A model generated the notes under the pieces. It saw nothing but the letters and a program-made list of their open reading frames with translations, was not told the origin of the DNA and made no database searches. A stretch of DNA of 64,000 bases from Bursaphelenchus xylophilus. Taxonomy: Eukaryota; Nematoda; Chromadorea; Rhabditida; Aphelenchoididae. The stretch spans positions 3,095,501 through 3,159,500 of the forward strand of contig CAJFCV020000005.1 of NCBI GenBank assembly GCA_904066235.2, written 5' to 3'. The position numbers were made by a program, and so were the translations under genes. This document shows positions 1 to 10,552 of the stretch, piece after piece. The first letter of the stretch is position 1, and each line of letters begins with the position of its first letter.

Positions 1-1019
1 CCACCTTGCCTGCCATTTCTCACTTTGGCATTCCGTTTTATCTTCAACTCCCCGATTTTCGGCCAAATCTGACCTTCCAAACAGTTTTTTGTTGCTTATT
101 CGTCAAATTTTTCTCTTTCCTTTGGCAAAAACCCCTTCGAAGTGTTCCACTCTCCAAAACAAACGTTGTTCCCGTTCGTTTTTTGCCCGCTTTCCCCACG
201 AAAAGAGCCCGAGAACAGTTGGGGAAGGACTTATTTTCTTTTTCTTGTTTACCATTCCCTCCGATGATGCCGTCAAGTGCACGCAGAAACGTTTTTGTTT
301 TGCGCTAGAACACGTGTGTGAACTTTGCGTATATGATAAGCGGATTCTCTGCAGTTTTAATCGTTCAATTTGGTTTCCAGGGTCAGGTGCAATATTATTT
401 TTTTTTGTCGATTTAGTCGGTTTTTTCAAGATTTCCGTGGGAATTCAGGTGAAATAAGGGATAAAACAGCTTGGAAAGGGGGGATTTAGGTGCTAAACTT
501 GAGCACGAGAAATATTTTTTAGTCAGATGTCAAGTATAATATAATTTTTGTCGATTTTCTTTATTCTTTAGGGAAATAGAGGTTGAAAACGGAAGAGAAA
601 AGCTTGAAAAGCCACTAAGAAGTCCCTATGCCTGAAAACAACCGAGATTTTGACCTGAATCAGCTTGTTTTATCAACTTTTCCCATCAAAATTGTTATCA
701 TTTTGTTTTGTAGCGGGTTTTTTCCCTGTGCAGCCCCTCGCGAAGGGAGGGACCATCCCATCGCAAAAGGGTTATTTAGAAAGGGAACGAAGGTCAGAGT
801 TCCCATTTCTCTCGTGTTTACCTGTCCATCCTTTGTTGTGATTTCATAAATTGCTTGCAAATTGAAAATGAAGATAACATCTTCCCTACACGAGGCTGCC
901 AGATGCTCCTTCTCAATGATAGAGCGTTTACATTGCGTCGAGCAGTCATTTCACTTGCGATAATTTTGTTTTGACCATGTTTATAGTTGAGTTGTCCTCT
1001 TTTAGATCAAATTTTCGAA
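1..1019. other. Upstream region of mdh-1, no gene recognised
   Basis: I see no exon chain here. Short open frames exist on both strands at 6-457 and 628-860, but they overlap each other and lack recognisable motifs or matching splice sites. The segment just before the mdh-1 ATG ends in 'cctcttttagatcaaattttcgaa', so a TTTTAG acceptor lies about 15 bases upstream of the start codon. That fits a trans-splice site or a 5'UTR intron. The region probably holds the mdh-1 promoter. Confidence 0.5.
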
Positions 1020-3531
1020 ATGAGCGCTCCGATCAGAGTTCTTGTCACTGGCGCTGCTGGACAAATCGGCTACTCGCTGGTCCTACAGATCGCCAAAGGA
1101 GATGTCTTCGGCAAGGAAACTGTAAGCTGAAAAAATTATCAACTTTCCTCCGGAGTTGGACGATTGGGGAAATCGAAAAGTATTATTTTTCTTCGATGCA
1201 AGTGTGAAATTAGGATAATCGAGGGTGCTGATTTTGAAAATGACATTCATTTTGTTATTTTTTTGATCTTTACTTTTTTAAGTAGTACTGTAAAGTCTTT
1301 TTTTTCATAAATACTCGATTTAGGGGGTTTTCGATGGTGCTGATTTCAAAAATCTTATTAATTTTTTCTGATTTGAAAGCAGTACCATCGAAACCCCCCA
1401 AATCGAGTATTCATGAAAAAAATTCAAAAAATTACAACTTTACAGTACTACTTAAAAAAAGTAAGGATCAAAAAAATGAATGTCATTTTCGAAATCACCA
1501 CCCTCGATTATCCTAATTTCGACACTTGCATCGAAGAAAAATGATACTTTTCGGTTTCTCCAATCGTCCCAGTTCCATTTCCCTCATGGATAACATAATT
1601 TTTGACGTATTTTTTAAAAATTTTAGCCCATCACCCTGGTCTTGTTGGATATTGCCCCAATGCTCGAGGTCCTCAGAGGAGTGGAATTCGAACTCACCGA
1701 CTGCGCGTTGGACATCCTGAAGGGAGTGGAGATCTGCACCACCGAGGAAGCCGCTTTCAAGGACATTGACTACGCATTCTTGGTTGGAGCCATGCCAAGA
1801 CGCGAAGGAATGGAGCGCAAGGACTTGTTGGCCGCTAATGTGAAGATCTTCAAGTCGCAGGGAAAGGCGTTGGCCACTTATGCGAAGCCGACCACTAAGG
1901 TGAGGATCAGTAAGGAAAACTGAAATAAGTTTGGGAAACGGGGAGTTGGACGGATGATTTTTTGTTGATTTCGGTTGGAGTAGGTGTTATTTTACACTGG
2001 CGTTTCTAAATTTTGTTTGTGCTTGGATTATCATGCTATTTTGGACCTTATTTTAGTCACCTCTTGGCATAAGTAATCTACGGTCAAGAGACATAAAATA
2101 AAAAGATTTTGATAAAAAATTTTGGATGATTGGGATGACCATGGCTTATTTTACTTTGCATTTTTTAATTTGATTGTTAGAGCCTATATTTTTCGCACAT
2201 TCGACCTTATTTTAGTGTCCTCTAGGTCTAATGCTAAGATAAGGTGGGAAAGAAGAGGATATGGTGGATTTAGGTAAAATTTGTGTTTCATGTGGAAAGT
2301 AACGCCCCCTGCTTACATGAAAACATAAATTTGACCGAATATTTCATTACTTTGGACCTTATTTTATGCTTGAAGCTCTAAAAAGCAAAAGTTTGATATC
2401 ACTGTTGATTTTTTTTTTCTTTCAGGTCCTTGTTGTCGGAAACCCCGCCAACACCAATGCTCTGATTGCCGCCAAATACGCGGAAGGAAAGATCCCCGCT
2501 CGCAACTTCTCCGCCATGACCCGCCTCGACCACAACCGTGCCTTGGCCCAAGTCGCCCTCCGTTCCGGGGTCTCCGCCGCCGCCGTGAAGAATGTGATCA
2601 TTTGGGGAAATCACTCATCCACTCAGTTCCCCGATGTCAAGCACGCCAAAGTCAACAAGAGTAGGTTGTGGAGGGCCAGTGTAAGGTGTTGATTTAGACG
2701 GACAAACCCTTGATGCCTACACTGCCGTTGGAGACGAGGCCTGGCTCAGAGGAGACTTCATTTCAGTGAGTTTTGAGGGGATTTGGGGTGGAGATTTTGC
2801 AATGGAGATTAGAAATAGAGTGGCGGACCTGATCCAGTGGCAAAAATGTATCATTTTGCATCCGGGAAGTATCAAAAAATGTGGCAAAATACCTCCCTCT
2901 CCAAGGGAAAACTCCGATTTCAAAAGCGCGCCCTTCAAAAAGGAGTTTTTTAGTTGGAGAGGGAGCCATTTTGCCACATTTTTTGATACTTCCCGGATGC
3001 AAAATGGTACGTTTTTTGTCACTGGATCAGGTCCGTCACTGTAAGATGAAAAAACGGTGAGAATGTAAAGTGAAATAAGGTTATACAACCAAGTTTTATG
3101 CCGTTTGGGTAGGAGTTTTACTGGTTTCTTTGGAAATTTTCTTTTGATCTCCTTCATTTGCTGTTGTACCACCTTTTTAAAACCCAATTTATTGATTTCT
3201 TCAGCTCGTCCAAAAGCGCGGAGCCGTCATTATCGAGAAGAGAAAGCTCTCTTCGGCCATGTCCGCCGCCAAGGCCGCCTGCGACCACATCCGCGACTGG
3301 CACTTTGGAACCACCGGCGACCAATGGGTCTCCATGGCCGTCCCCTCCGACGGCTCGTACGGCATCCCCGAAGGCCTGATCTTCTCCTTCCCCGTCACCA
3401 TCCAAAACGGCGAATGGAAGATTGTCCAAGGCCTGGAGCTGGACGCCTTCTCCAAGGAAAAAATCGCCGCCACCACCAAGGAACTTGTCGCCGAACGAGA
3501 TGACGCCCTGGCCGCCTGTAACGAAGCCTAA
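1020..3531 (+). CDS. mdh-1: Cytosolic malate dehydrogenase
   Basis: Converts malate and NAD+ to oxaloacetate and NADH in the cytosol (malate-aspartate shuttle, gluconeogenesis). Five exons: 1020-1121, 1627-1899, 2426-2660, 2698-2765, 3205-3531. They join in frame to 334 residues, the usual length of animal cytosolic MDH. The N-terminus starts [20 protein letters not shown], the Rossmann dinucleotide loop. The catalytic Asp and Arg are in 'TRLDHNRA' and the proton-accepting His in '[14 protein letters not shown]'. No mitochondrial presequence precedes the Rossmann fold, so this is the cytosolic isoform (named mdh-1 in C. elegans). The donor of exon 3 is GTAGGT. Intron 1 carries a family A element, intron 4 a family B element. 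An AATAAA lies at 3575-3580. It converges on the F-box/WD40 gene, with 164 bases between stop codons. A second partial copy of its intron1/exon2 junction lies at 6502-6562. Confidence 0.95.
1151..1576. mobile_element. Family A inverted-repeat element (MITE) in mdh-1 intron 1
   Basis: The left end begins GGAGTTGGACGATTGGGG and the right end is its approximate inverse (CCCAGTTCC after CCAATCGT). The arms are complementary over nearly their full length and contain the hallmarks GATGCAAGTGT, AATACTCGATTTAGGGG and GTAGTACTGTAAAG. It has no coding capacity. Related copies or parts lie at 4748-6592, 11966-12402, 34079-34531, 47172-47575, 47835-48016, 55680-56122 and 62490-62941. Confidence 0.85.
2818..3041. 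mobile_element. Family B Tc1/mariner-type MITE in mdh-1 intron 4
   Basis: About 224 bases with inverted ends (left GAGTGGCGGACCTGATCC, right GGATCAGGTCCGTCACTG) flanked by TA on both sides. The termini begin CAGTG in the better copies and the target duplication is TA, which is typical of Tc1/mariner superfamily elements. The arms carry the shared blocks TGCATCCGGGAAGTATC and GGCAAAATACCTCCCTCTCC. It has no transposase. Confidence 0.85.
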
Positions 3532-3574
3532 GATAGATTGTTTTGTGTTGTAGCACTAAGTCTTATAAACTTAC

Positions 3575-3580
3575 AATAAA
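3575..3580 (+). terminator. Polyadenylation signal of mdh-1
   Basis: A canonical AATAAA lies 44 bases after the mdh-1 stop codon. On the opposite strand the convergent F-box/WD40 gene has its own AATAAA, seen as TTTATT near 3643-3650. The two 3' ends therefore sit within about 165 bases. Confidence 0.6.
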
Positions 3581-3695
3581 CCCATGTATACGTAATATTA
3601 CATAATTTTTGAAGTCATATTTTATCGACAGGTTAGATAGGATTTATTTTCAAAAGTACCCGATTTTCCATACAACGCAGATGATATGATACTCG

Positions 3696-6600
3696 TTATG
3701 GTGTGTCAAAGTTGAGGAATCCCAGCGTATTGCGTTCGTCTTCCTCTTCGCAGACGAAAACCAAGGTGGTCTCGGTGGCGTGCATGTAGAACACATCGGA
3801 TCGTGGTCCCCGGTTCACTACATTCCTCACAAATTCTCCTGAAATCATTAAATTTTTCGGGTTCCCAAAAAATTTTAAAAAATTTCACTCTTATCCTAAA
3901 AATCTCGGCGAATCAAACTTTCTAATAGTTCCCTTTGAAGAAATATTACATTACACTTGCCTGTGTTGATATTCCACAACTTCACCGTTGAGTCATTGCC
4001 GACAGTTGCGACCAAATCATGTCCAATAAACTCCATCTTCTCAATTCCGTCCATGTGCATGTCTTTTCCGGCGATTGTGGCCAAGACTTCGCCGCTTTTC
4101 CAGTCCCACACACATGCGTCGGTCCCGATCGAGATCAGCTTGTGTTGGCGGATAAAGAGGATCTCCGACGAGCGTTGACAATCAAAGGTTCTGATCAGTT
4201 CGCCGGTAGTGTAGTTGCGAAGATATATGATTCCGCTGACCCCACATGAAGCCATCAATTCGTCTGGTAAGTCGACCTAAACCATGGACAATATAAACTA
4301 AAGAAAAACTTACATAAAGAGCGTCGACTTCGCAATGGTGGCTTTCATAAGTTCGTTCTTTCTTCCCAGATTTGTCAAACAACTGCACTTGCCCATCACG
4401 CAGGCCAAACAAAATCTTCCCACCGACGAAAAACATGGACGAAATCGAAGGATTCATTCGGAAATTTGCCAACACAGACGCTGCGTCAATGTCGAACACG
4501 CGAACCATGTCATTATCGTAGTATGCGGCAATGAAATTGTTGTCGTACATCATTTCCACGGATTCTTCGGGGTTTCTGCGGATCGTCGCCAAACGACGAC
4601 CGCCGCGGGCGTTGTGAACGGTTATATCTCTGTCAGATGAAGCGCTGACAACCCGTTCTCCATCCTCCAGAATGTAGACATCATGGACTTCTTCGGTGTG
4701 GGCATGAATCGTTCGCAACTTCTAAAAACCGACTTTATTTTTAGACCGGAGTTGGACGATTGGGGAAACCGAAAAGTATTATTTTTCTTCGATGCAAGTG
4801 TCGAAATTAGGATAGTCGAAGATGCCGATTTCGAAAATGACAATCATTTTTTTTTTTTTGATCTTTACTTTTTTTCTTAAGTAGTACTGTAAAGTAGTAA
4901 TTTTTTGATTTTTTTCCATAAATGCTCGATTTAGGGGGTTTCGATCGTGCTGATTTCAAAAATCTTATTCATTTTTTGATTTGAAAGCAGCACCACCGTA
5001 AAACCCCCAAATCGAGCATTCAAGCGTGAAAAAGGGCAAAATTCGAGCAAATTTTGCGCGGAGCTGGACGATTGGGGTAACCGAAATTTTTTTTTTTCAA
5101 AGTGTCGAAATTTGGCTAATCGAGAGTGCTGATTTCGAAAACGACATTCTTTTTTATCTTTACTTTTTTCCTTGACTAGTACTGTAAAGTAGTAATTTTT
5201 TTAATTTTTTTCACAAATACTCGATTTACGAGTTTTCGGCGGTGCTGATTTCAAAGATCTGATTCATTTTTTCTCATTTGAAACAGCACCATCGAAAACC
5301 CCCAAATCGAGTATTCATGAAAAAAATCAAAAAAATTACAACTTTACAGTACTACTTAACAAGGGAATGGTCTGAACTTCCCCCAGCGTTTCGGAAAATG
5401 ACTGGTACAGGTGGATAGAGCAGCTCAACTTTGGTAAAAAGAACCATTTTCCAGCTGCGGAATAAGCCCGGCCGACGAGAAAAATCGACCGAAAGTTCTA
5501 CAAAAATTTCCTCTTTCTCTTCCCTCGGAAAAGAAGAGCGGTGCCCAATGGTTCGGTTGGCCGAGTGGACAAAGCGTCCGCTCGGTATTTTTTTGGGGGT
5601 TGGTTCGATTCCGGGGCAGCGCGAAGGACCGATAAGACTTTGGTGTGAGCAAGATCAGACTCTTATGAAACAAAAAAATATTTTGGCATTTTTATACGTT
5701 TTATAGGGGGCACTATACCAAAAACACAAATAACCGTGAAAAAATGTTTTTTTTTTGGATTTACCAGACCCACAAAGCGTTGAAAAGTCGAAGTCATACC
5801 GGGGCAGCGCGAAAGACCGTAATAAGACTTTATAGGTTATACAAAAAATTTTAAGCAATACTAATGGTGGGTACAGTCCGTTTCAAAAAGATAGAGATAC
5901 CCTTATCTATGACCAAACATGTATGACTTCGACTTTTCAACGCTTTGTAGGTCTGGAAAAATCCAAAAAAAAATCACGGTTATTTGTGTTTTCGGTATAG
6001 TGCCCCTCTATAAAACGTATAAAAATGCCAAAATATTTTTTTGTTTTATAAGAGTTTGATCTTGCTCACACCAAAGTCTTATCACGGTCCTTCGCGCTGC
6101 CCCGGAATCGAACCAACCCCCAAAAGAATACCGAGCGAACGCTTTATCCACTCGGCCAACCGAACCATTGGACACCGCTCTTCTTTTCCGAGGGAAGAGA
6201 AAGAGGAAATTTTTGTGGAACTTTCGGTCGATTTTTCTCGTCGGCCGGGCTTATTCCGCAGCTGGAAAATGGTTCTTTTTACCAAAGTTGAGCTGCTCTA
6301 TCCACCTGTACCAGTCATTTTCCGAAACGCTGGGGGAAGTTCAGACCATTCCCTCGTAAGAAAAAAAGTAAAGATCAAAAAAAATAAAAATCAATGTCAT
6401 TTTCGAAATCAGCACGCTCGATTATCCTAATTTCTTCACTTGCATCGAAGAAAAATATTACTTTTCGGTTTCCCTAATCGTCCCAGTCCCATTTTCCTCA
6501 TGGATAACATAATTTTTGATGTATTGTTTTGAAATTTTAGCCAATCACCTGGTCTTGTTGGATCGTCTGTTCCCCCAATCGTCCCAGCTCCATTTTAGAA

Positions 6601-7406
6601 GACATTTTACCTTTTGCATAATAGTGCTGAAGACCAACAAATCTCCGCTCTCTGTCCCACAAACCACGAGATCATCCTTGGTGGCGACCGCAGTAACAGC
6701 CATCGTTCCGACTCGGACAACAAAGTCTGTCTTTGGGCTGTTTTTGATCCAGTTGCCGCGGATTTGGGCGTGATAAAGGAAGGTTTGAAACCAATCGACG
6801 GCTTGGTTCCTTCCTTCCGCTTCGCGACGTCTGGCCGACCTACGGAGTTTCCTCTTCCTCGAAACCGGGCTAAAATTTATATTATACTAGACAAAACAGA
6901 GAGCTTTATCCAAAACACTGCATTCCCTTACGCTGTGCTTGTTCCATAACCATATCCGCACTCCTTGCACTTCAACTTCCATATTAGGCTATCGGACGCC
7001 AACTTGTTCCACCTTTTGTTCACCAGCATACAATTGAATAAATCCTTTGGCGCCAAGTACATCATTATTTCACGAGCCACGTCCGTTGAAGACTCTCCAA
7101 CAACATCGCGCAAAAGTTTCAACGAGCACGCTTCGTTGATCTCCAACAACTGTTTTTGAGAGCACTCGCCCAACAGAACCTTGAGTGCCTCTTTTTGACA
7201 ATCCGCGGGCATCCCCTAAACTATGAATAATATGAAAAGAAAAATTTACCTTGAATTTGGTCAACCAATCGGTAATCTCCGAATTCACATGCTTCGTTCC
7301 TTTTGTGATCGTTTTGGTAACTTCCTTTTTTCTGAAAAAAATATTACTTCAGAGATGTGTTACACAATACTTACTTGTTTGCTGAACGAGTTGCTGGCTT
7401 TCCCAT
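3696..7406 (-). CDS. Divergent F-box and WD40-repeat protein
   Basis: Probable substrate receptor of an SCF ubiquitin ligase. Seven exons in transcript order: 7406-7375, 7331-7250, 7215-6932, 6869-6611, 4721-4314, 4276-3961, 3838-3696. They join in frame to 507 residues. After a basic N-terminus there is an F-box around residues 80-120 ('AREIMMYLAPKDLFNCMLVN', then KRW...DSLIWKLKC). A linker 'FLYHAQIRGNW' resembles the segment before the WD domain in FBXW proteins. Degenerate WD40 blades follow to the C-terminus (for example DVYILEDGERVVSASSDRDI and HDLVATVGNDSTVKLWNINT). It is clearly more diverged than the SEL-10 gene at 59-62 kb and I cannot assign an ortholog. The last intron (3960-3839) uses a GC donor (ACAG|GCAAGT). 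The intron 6610-4722 is nearly all transposon. Confidence 0.85.
5553..5622 (+). other. tRNA-like pol III segment, left arm
   Basis: Contains an A box (TTGGCCGAGTGGAC, about 5558-5570) and a B box (GGTTCGATTCC, 5602-5612) at tRNA-like spacing, with a class II (Ser/Leu) look. The 3' acceptor-side sequence (GGGGCAGCG) does not pair with the 5' side, so it is not a functional tRNA gene. It is a degenerate or tRNA-derived segment. Confidence 0.6.
6094..6163 (-). other. tRNA-like pol III segment, right arm
   Basis: Inverse copy of the tRNA-like segment in the left arm. The B box is at 6104-6114 and the A box at 6148-6158 on the minus strand. The T-rich stretch between them is shorter than in the left arm and other bases differ, so the arms have begun to diverge. 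Confidence 0.6.
6502..6562 (+). pseudogene. Captured mdh-1 intron1/exon2 fragment
   Basis: Sixty-one bases align with 1587-1649 of mdh-1. Both start GGATAACATAATTTTTGA, continue through the polypyrimidine tract and AAATTTTAG acceptor, and enter exon 2 (CC-ATCAC-CTGGTCTTGTT). The copy differs at a few bases and has lost one C, so the frame is broken. It lies antisense to the host F-box/WD40 gene inside its intron, between two family A termini. It has no coding function now. Confidence 0.8.
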
Positions 7407-7709
7407 CCTGTTGAACACTAATCTCCTAAAAGGAATGTGGATTTGAGGAAACAAAAATAATTTTTCTCCCTCATTTCTAAAACTGGGCGCAGTCTGCGAA
7501 TTGAAATTGGGACCTACCAATTTATACGAAGAAAAATTTCAAAAATTTGAGAACGAGAAAAAAGTTGATTGTTTTACAGTTTTTGAGAGATAACCACTGT
7601 TCTGAATTTTTTTTGGGTCTCAAAAAGCTCTCTGTCGACATGTTACATCCGAATTTTACTCGTATTTTCAGTGTCCGCCATTTTTCGACGTCTTTCAACA
7701 GCGATAAAA

Positions 7710-8642
7710 ATGATACCTTATAATCTGGTTGATATTGGAGCCAATCTGACTCATCCCTTGTACAAGAAGGATCTCGACGAAGTGTTACAGCGAGCCAAGC
7801 AGGCAGGCTTGAGCAAGATCATGATTACGGGCACCTGTTTGACGACTACCGCTGATGCACAAGAGTTGGCCGATAAATACCCCGGATTTCTCTATTTCAC
7901 CTCGGGTAGGTTACGTCGAATTTGATTATCTAGTTTGTTTAGGTGTTCATCCTCATGATGCGAAAGATTGGAACGACAAGACCGGGGAGAAAATCCGTGA
8001 ATTTGCGTTGAAAGATAACTGTGTTGCTCTAGGAGAATGTGGCCTTGATTTCAACCGAAACTTTAGCCCACAAGATGTTCAAAAGAAGGTGTTTGAAGAG
8101 CAGGTGAGTTTATTTTACCATTTCTTATCTTTCTTTAGGTAAAACTTGCATGTGAATTGAAAAAATCGATGTTTATACATGAACGCGATGCCTTCGGAGA
8201 CCTAAACTCAATATTGGACAAATACAAGGCCGATCTCCCAGATGTTGTGATCCACTGCTTCACAGGGACAGCAGAACAAGCCCAGCATTACATCGACAAG
8301 GGATATCACATTGGATTGACCGGCTATTTGTGGAAGGACCGTTCCGAAGATGGAGTTCGACACGCACTTCAGCATGGAAAGATTCCTCTGGATCGGATAC
8401 TCCTCGAAACCGATGCTCCGTTCATGTATTGCAAAGTGGATGATAAGAAGATTCCGGCCGATATTCGAGCCAAAATTAGCGATGAAGCCAAGGAAATGCA
8501 TAAACATTGCCATTTCAAGAGGAATGAGCCTTGTGGACTTGCTGGATCTTGCGATTTGATCGCTGCTTTTGCCAATATCTCGCCCGTGGAGCTGGCGAGG
8601 ATCACAACGGAGAATGCGGTGAGGGTATACAAGTTGAACTAG
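7710..8642 (+). CDS. TatD-family metal-dependent deoxyribonuclease (TATDN1-like)
   Basis: Three exons, 7710-7905, 7943-8103 and 8139-8642, joining to 286 residues. TatD enzymes are TIM-barrel metallo-DNases; the C. elegans member CRN-2 is implicated in apoptotic DNA degradation. Visible motifs are 'NLVDIGANLT' at the start, GVHPHD, ALGECGLDF (metal-ligand Glu), MFIHERD and VIHCFTGT (His ligands), and LLETDAPF (Asp). The usual first-motif DxH is DIGANL here, as in TATDN1-type members. A TTTTCAG acceptor ends at 7670, 39 bases before the ATG, consistent with trans-splicing. Both introns are very short (37 and 35 bases). It converges on the GTPase gene, 154 bases apart. Confidence 0.92.
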
Positions 8643-8796
8643 GGCTTCGGCGTCGTTTTAAATATGTTTATATTACACTTGTTACCTATTGTTTGTTAAT
8701 TGTTATACTTTGATGATAAAAACGTAAAATTAATCCAAATTTTCGATAAGAATCTCCTCCTTTATTGCACAATCTACCCCTGGATTATGTTTATAA

Positions 8797-10552
8797 CTAA
8801 TTTGCGGCTTCCAACTTTTTGATTTTCTTTCCCGATCCCTTCATTATTGCTTGAAGTCGCTGAAGTTGTTCGTCAGTCATTTGAACTTGGAAGATCAAAT
8901 TCCCGTCTTCATCTGTTTCCGGTTCCTCTGACACAAGTCCTTCGGCATACAAATAAGACGCCAATTGAGAGCCGGGTTTCAATCTGAACCGTCGGATCTT
9001 TGATCCAGTTATCCTTTGCACTTCATTATCCACTTTCTCCACCAATGTAGGAAGACCAAGGGATTTGCGACAAGACAGCATCACCATTTTGGGGTCAGCT
9101 TCTTTGAGAGCTCGGATATCATTCATCGAAAGACGATCAATCTTGTTGCCGACATTGATCATGTTGTTCAAGAGATGATCCGGTAAATTTAAGCCTCGTA
9201 ACGTCTCCATAACATTCTTCTGTTGTCCTCTTAAATTCGGATGTGAGACGTCTTGAATGTGGATCAAAATGTCCTACAAAAATCATTCAAATTCCTTGTC
9301 AATCCATCTAAAAAAGAAACAAAAATAAAGATGACTTACAGCATTGATGACATGTCTTAAAGTCGCTTCAAACGACGCAATCAGACTCAACGGCAGATCC
9401 GAAATAAACCCAATGGTATCAGCCAAGAAAATCCTATGCCTTGAAGGTAAAATTGCAGGATGAACAGTCGTATCCAACGTAGCAAACAGTCGATTTTCTC
9501 CGGAGATATGAGCTGCTCCTGTTAAAGTTTTGATCAGCGTCGTCTTTCCGGCATTTGTATACCCAATAACTGCGACTAGTAATGCTTTTCGTGCTGTTTT
9601 CTGTTCTCGCAACTTCCTTAATTCCACTTCATTCGTCTTTTCCTCAACTGCGGCTCGGATTTTCTTCCTCAAAGTGTGTTCTCGAAGCCGTAGCACCTCG
9701 AATTTGTCCGCTTTCCTACAATTTATCCATTCAGACCACTCCGTAGAACGCATGACTCACGAAGACGTTAACGACAGGTGGGCTGAAGTGATGTTGAGGG
9801 CCTGGGTGGCAGCCCCATACTTATCCGCGTAGCTTAGGCGTTGCCTAAATTAATAACAAAATATATAACTAAAACAACTCACCTGATATACGGGATCTCC
9901 GCCAAGGCGATCTGTAGGTGAGCTTCTTTCGTTCGAGCAAAGAATTTGAATATTCGTAAGACCATGATGTATCTATCGAAGATTGGAACACCCAGCTCTT
10001 CATGTAGAGAAGCTTGCTGCATGGGGGTCAAAATGTCGACATTCAGCATAATAGCGGTGGCATTACACTTCTGCTGCAATGCTTTCAACTGTTCCAAACG
10101 GCCATGACCCCATACAGTCCGCTTCTTTGTGTTATAATCCGTTCCTATCATTGTTGATCTAAAACAATATAAATTAATGAAAAATTACCAGAATATCGCA
10201 ACAAATCCTTTTCAAATTATTCTTACCCGGCCACAGAGAACCCCGGTAAAGTCTGAACAAGTGCACAAGCTTCCTCCAGCTTCAATGCAGCTTCTTCATC
10301 TCGAATTGACTCTGCTCCCCAACGAATTTTTGGATGGACGACTAGAACATGCTTAGGATCATTGGACCATTCATGAATCCCGGATTGAATCCGTAACTGT
10401 GTAAATTCCTTTTCCTTCTCTTCCACCGACGCCTCATTCTTTGTTGATTGATAATTTCGACATAACTTGACCCGATGTCTCAAGACCCTCTTGGAGAATA
10501 TAACCCATCCACTCTGGACCTGGGCAAACGAACCAGCCACACGTTGGAACAT
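8797..10552 (-). CDS. HflX/GTPBP6-family GTPase
   Basis: Five exons in transcript order: 10552-10227, 10158-9883, 9844-9761, 9715-9340, 9273-8797. They join in frame to 512 residues. HflX proteins bind ribosomes; mammalian GTPBP6 is mitochondrial. The HflX N-domain is visible in exon 2 (IGTDYNTKKRTVWGHGRLEQ onwards, with LTPMQQASLHEELGVPIFDR). The G domain shows G1 GYTNAGKTTL, G3 DTIGF, G4 NKID, and a G5-like SCRKSLG. The first 40 residues are rich in Arg, Val and Ser and lack acidic residues, compatible with a mitochondrial targeting peptide (inference). The minus-strand polyadenylation signal appears as TTTATT near 8760. Confidence 0.92.

Larger units (their letters stand above)
5360..6356. 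mobile_element. Large palindromic Tc4/Tc5-like element with tRNA-like arms
   Basis: Arms of about 440 bases (5360-5800 and 5920-6356) are near-perfect inverted repeats around a loop of about 120 bases. The ends are CAAGGGAATGGTCTGAACTT and its inverse (with CGAGGG). Both sides carry a TAA target duplication (5357-5359 and 6357-6359). Removing the element restores the family A arm sequence TACTACTTAAGAAAAAAAG exactly. A TNA duplication with CAAGGGAA-type ends is the pattern of the C. elegans Tc4/Tc5 group. No transposase is present. Confidence 0.8.
4748..6592. mobile_element. Composite family A insertion filling an intron of the F-box/WD40 gene
   Basis: The segment starts with a family A terminus at 4748 (GGAGTTGGACGATTGGGG). 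It contains a second, incomplete family A start near 5056 (GGAGCTGGACGATTGGGG), then family A arm sequence interrupted by the 5360-6356 palindrome. The arm resumes at 6360 and reaches an inner terminus near 6479-6493. A 61-base piece resembling mdh-1 follows, and then another family A terminus at 6574-6592 (CCCAATCGTCCCAGCTCC). It leaves only about 20-25 bases of original intron at each side. Confidence 0.75.

Noticed and set aside
7671..7709. An N-terminal extension of the TatD protein (SAIFRRLSTAIK, mitochondrial-looking)
   Set aside because: The extension has no ATG, and the codon at 7671 is GTG immediately after a TTTTCAG acceptor. The ATG at 7710 starts at the conserved TatD N-terminus.
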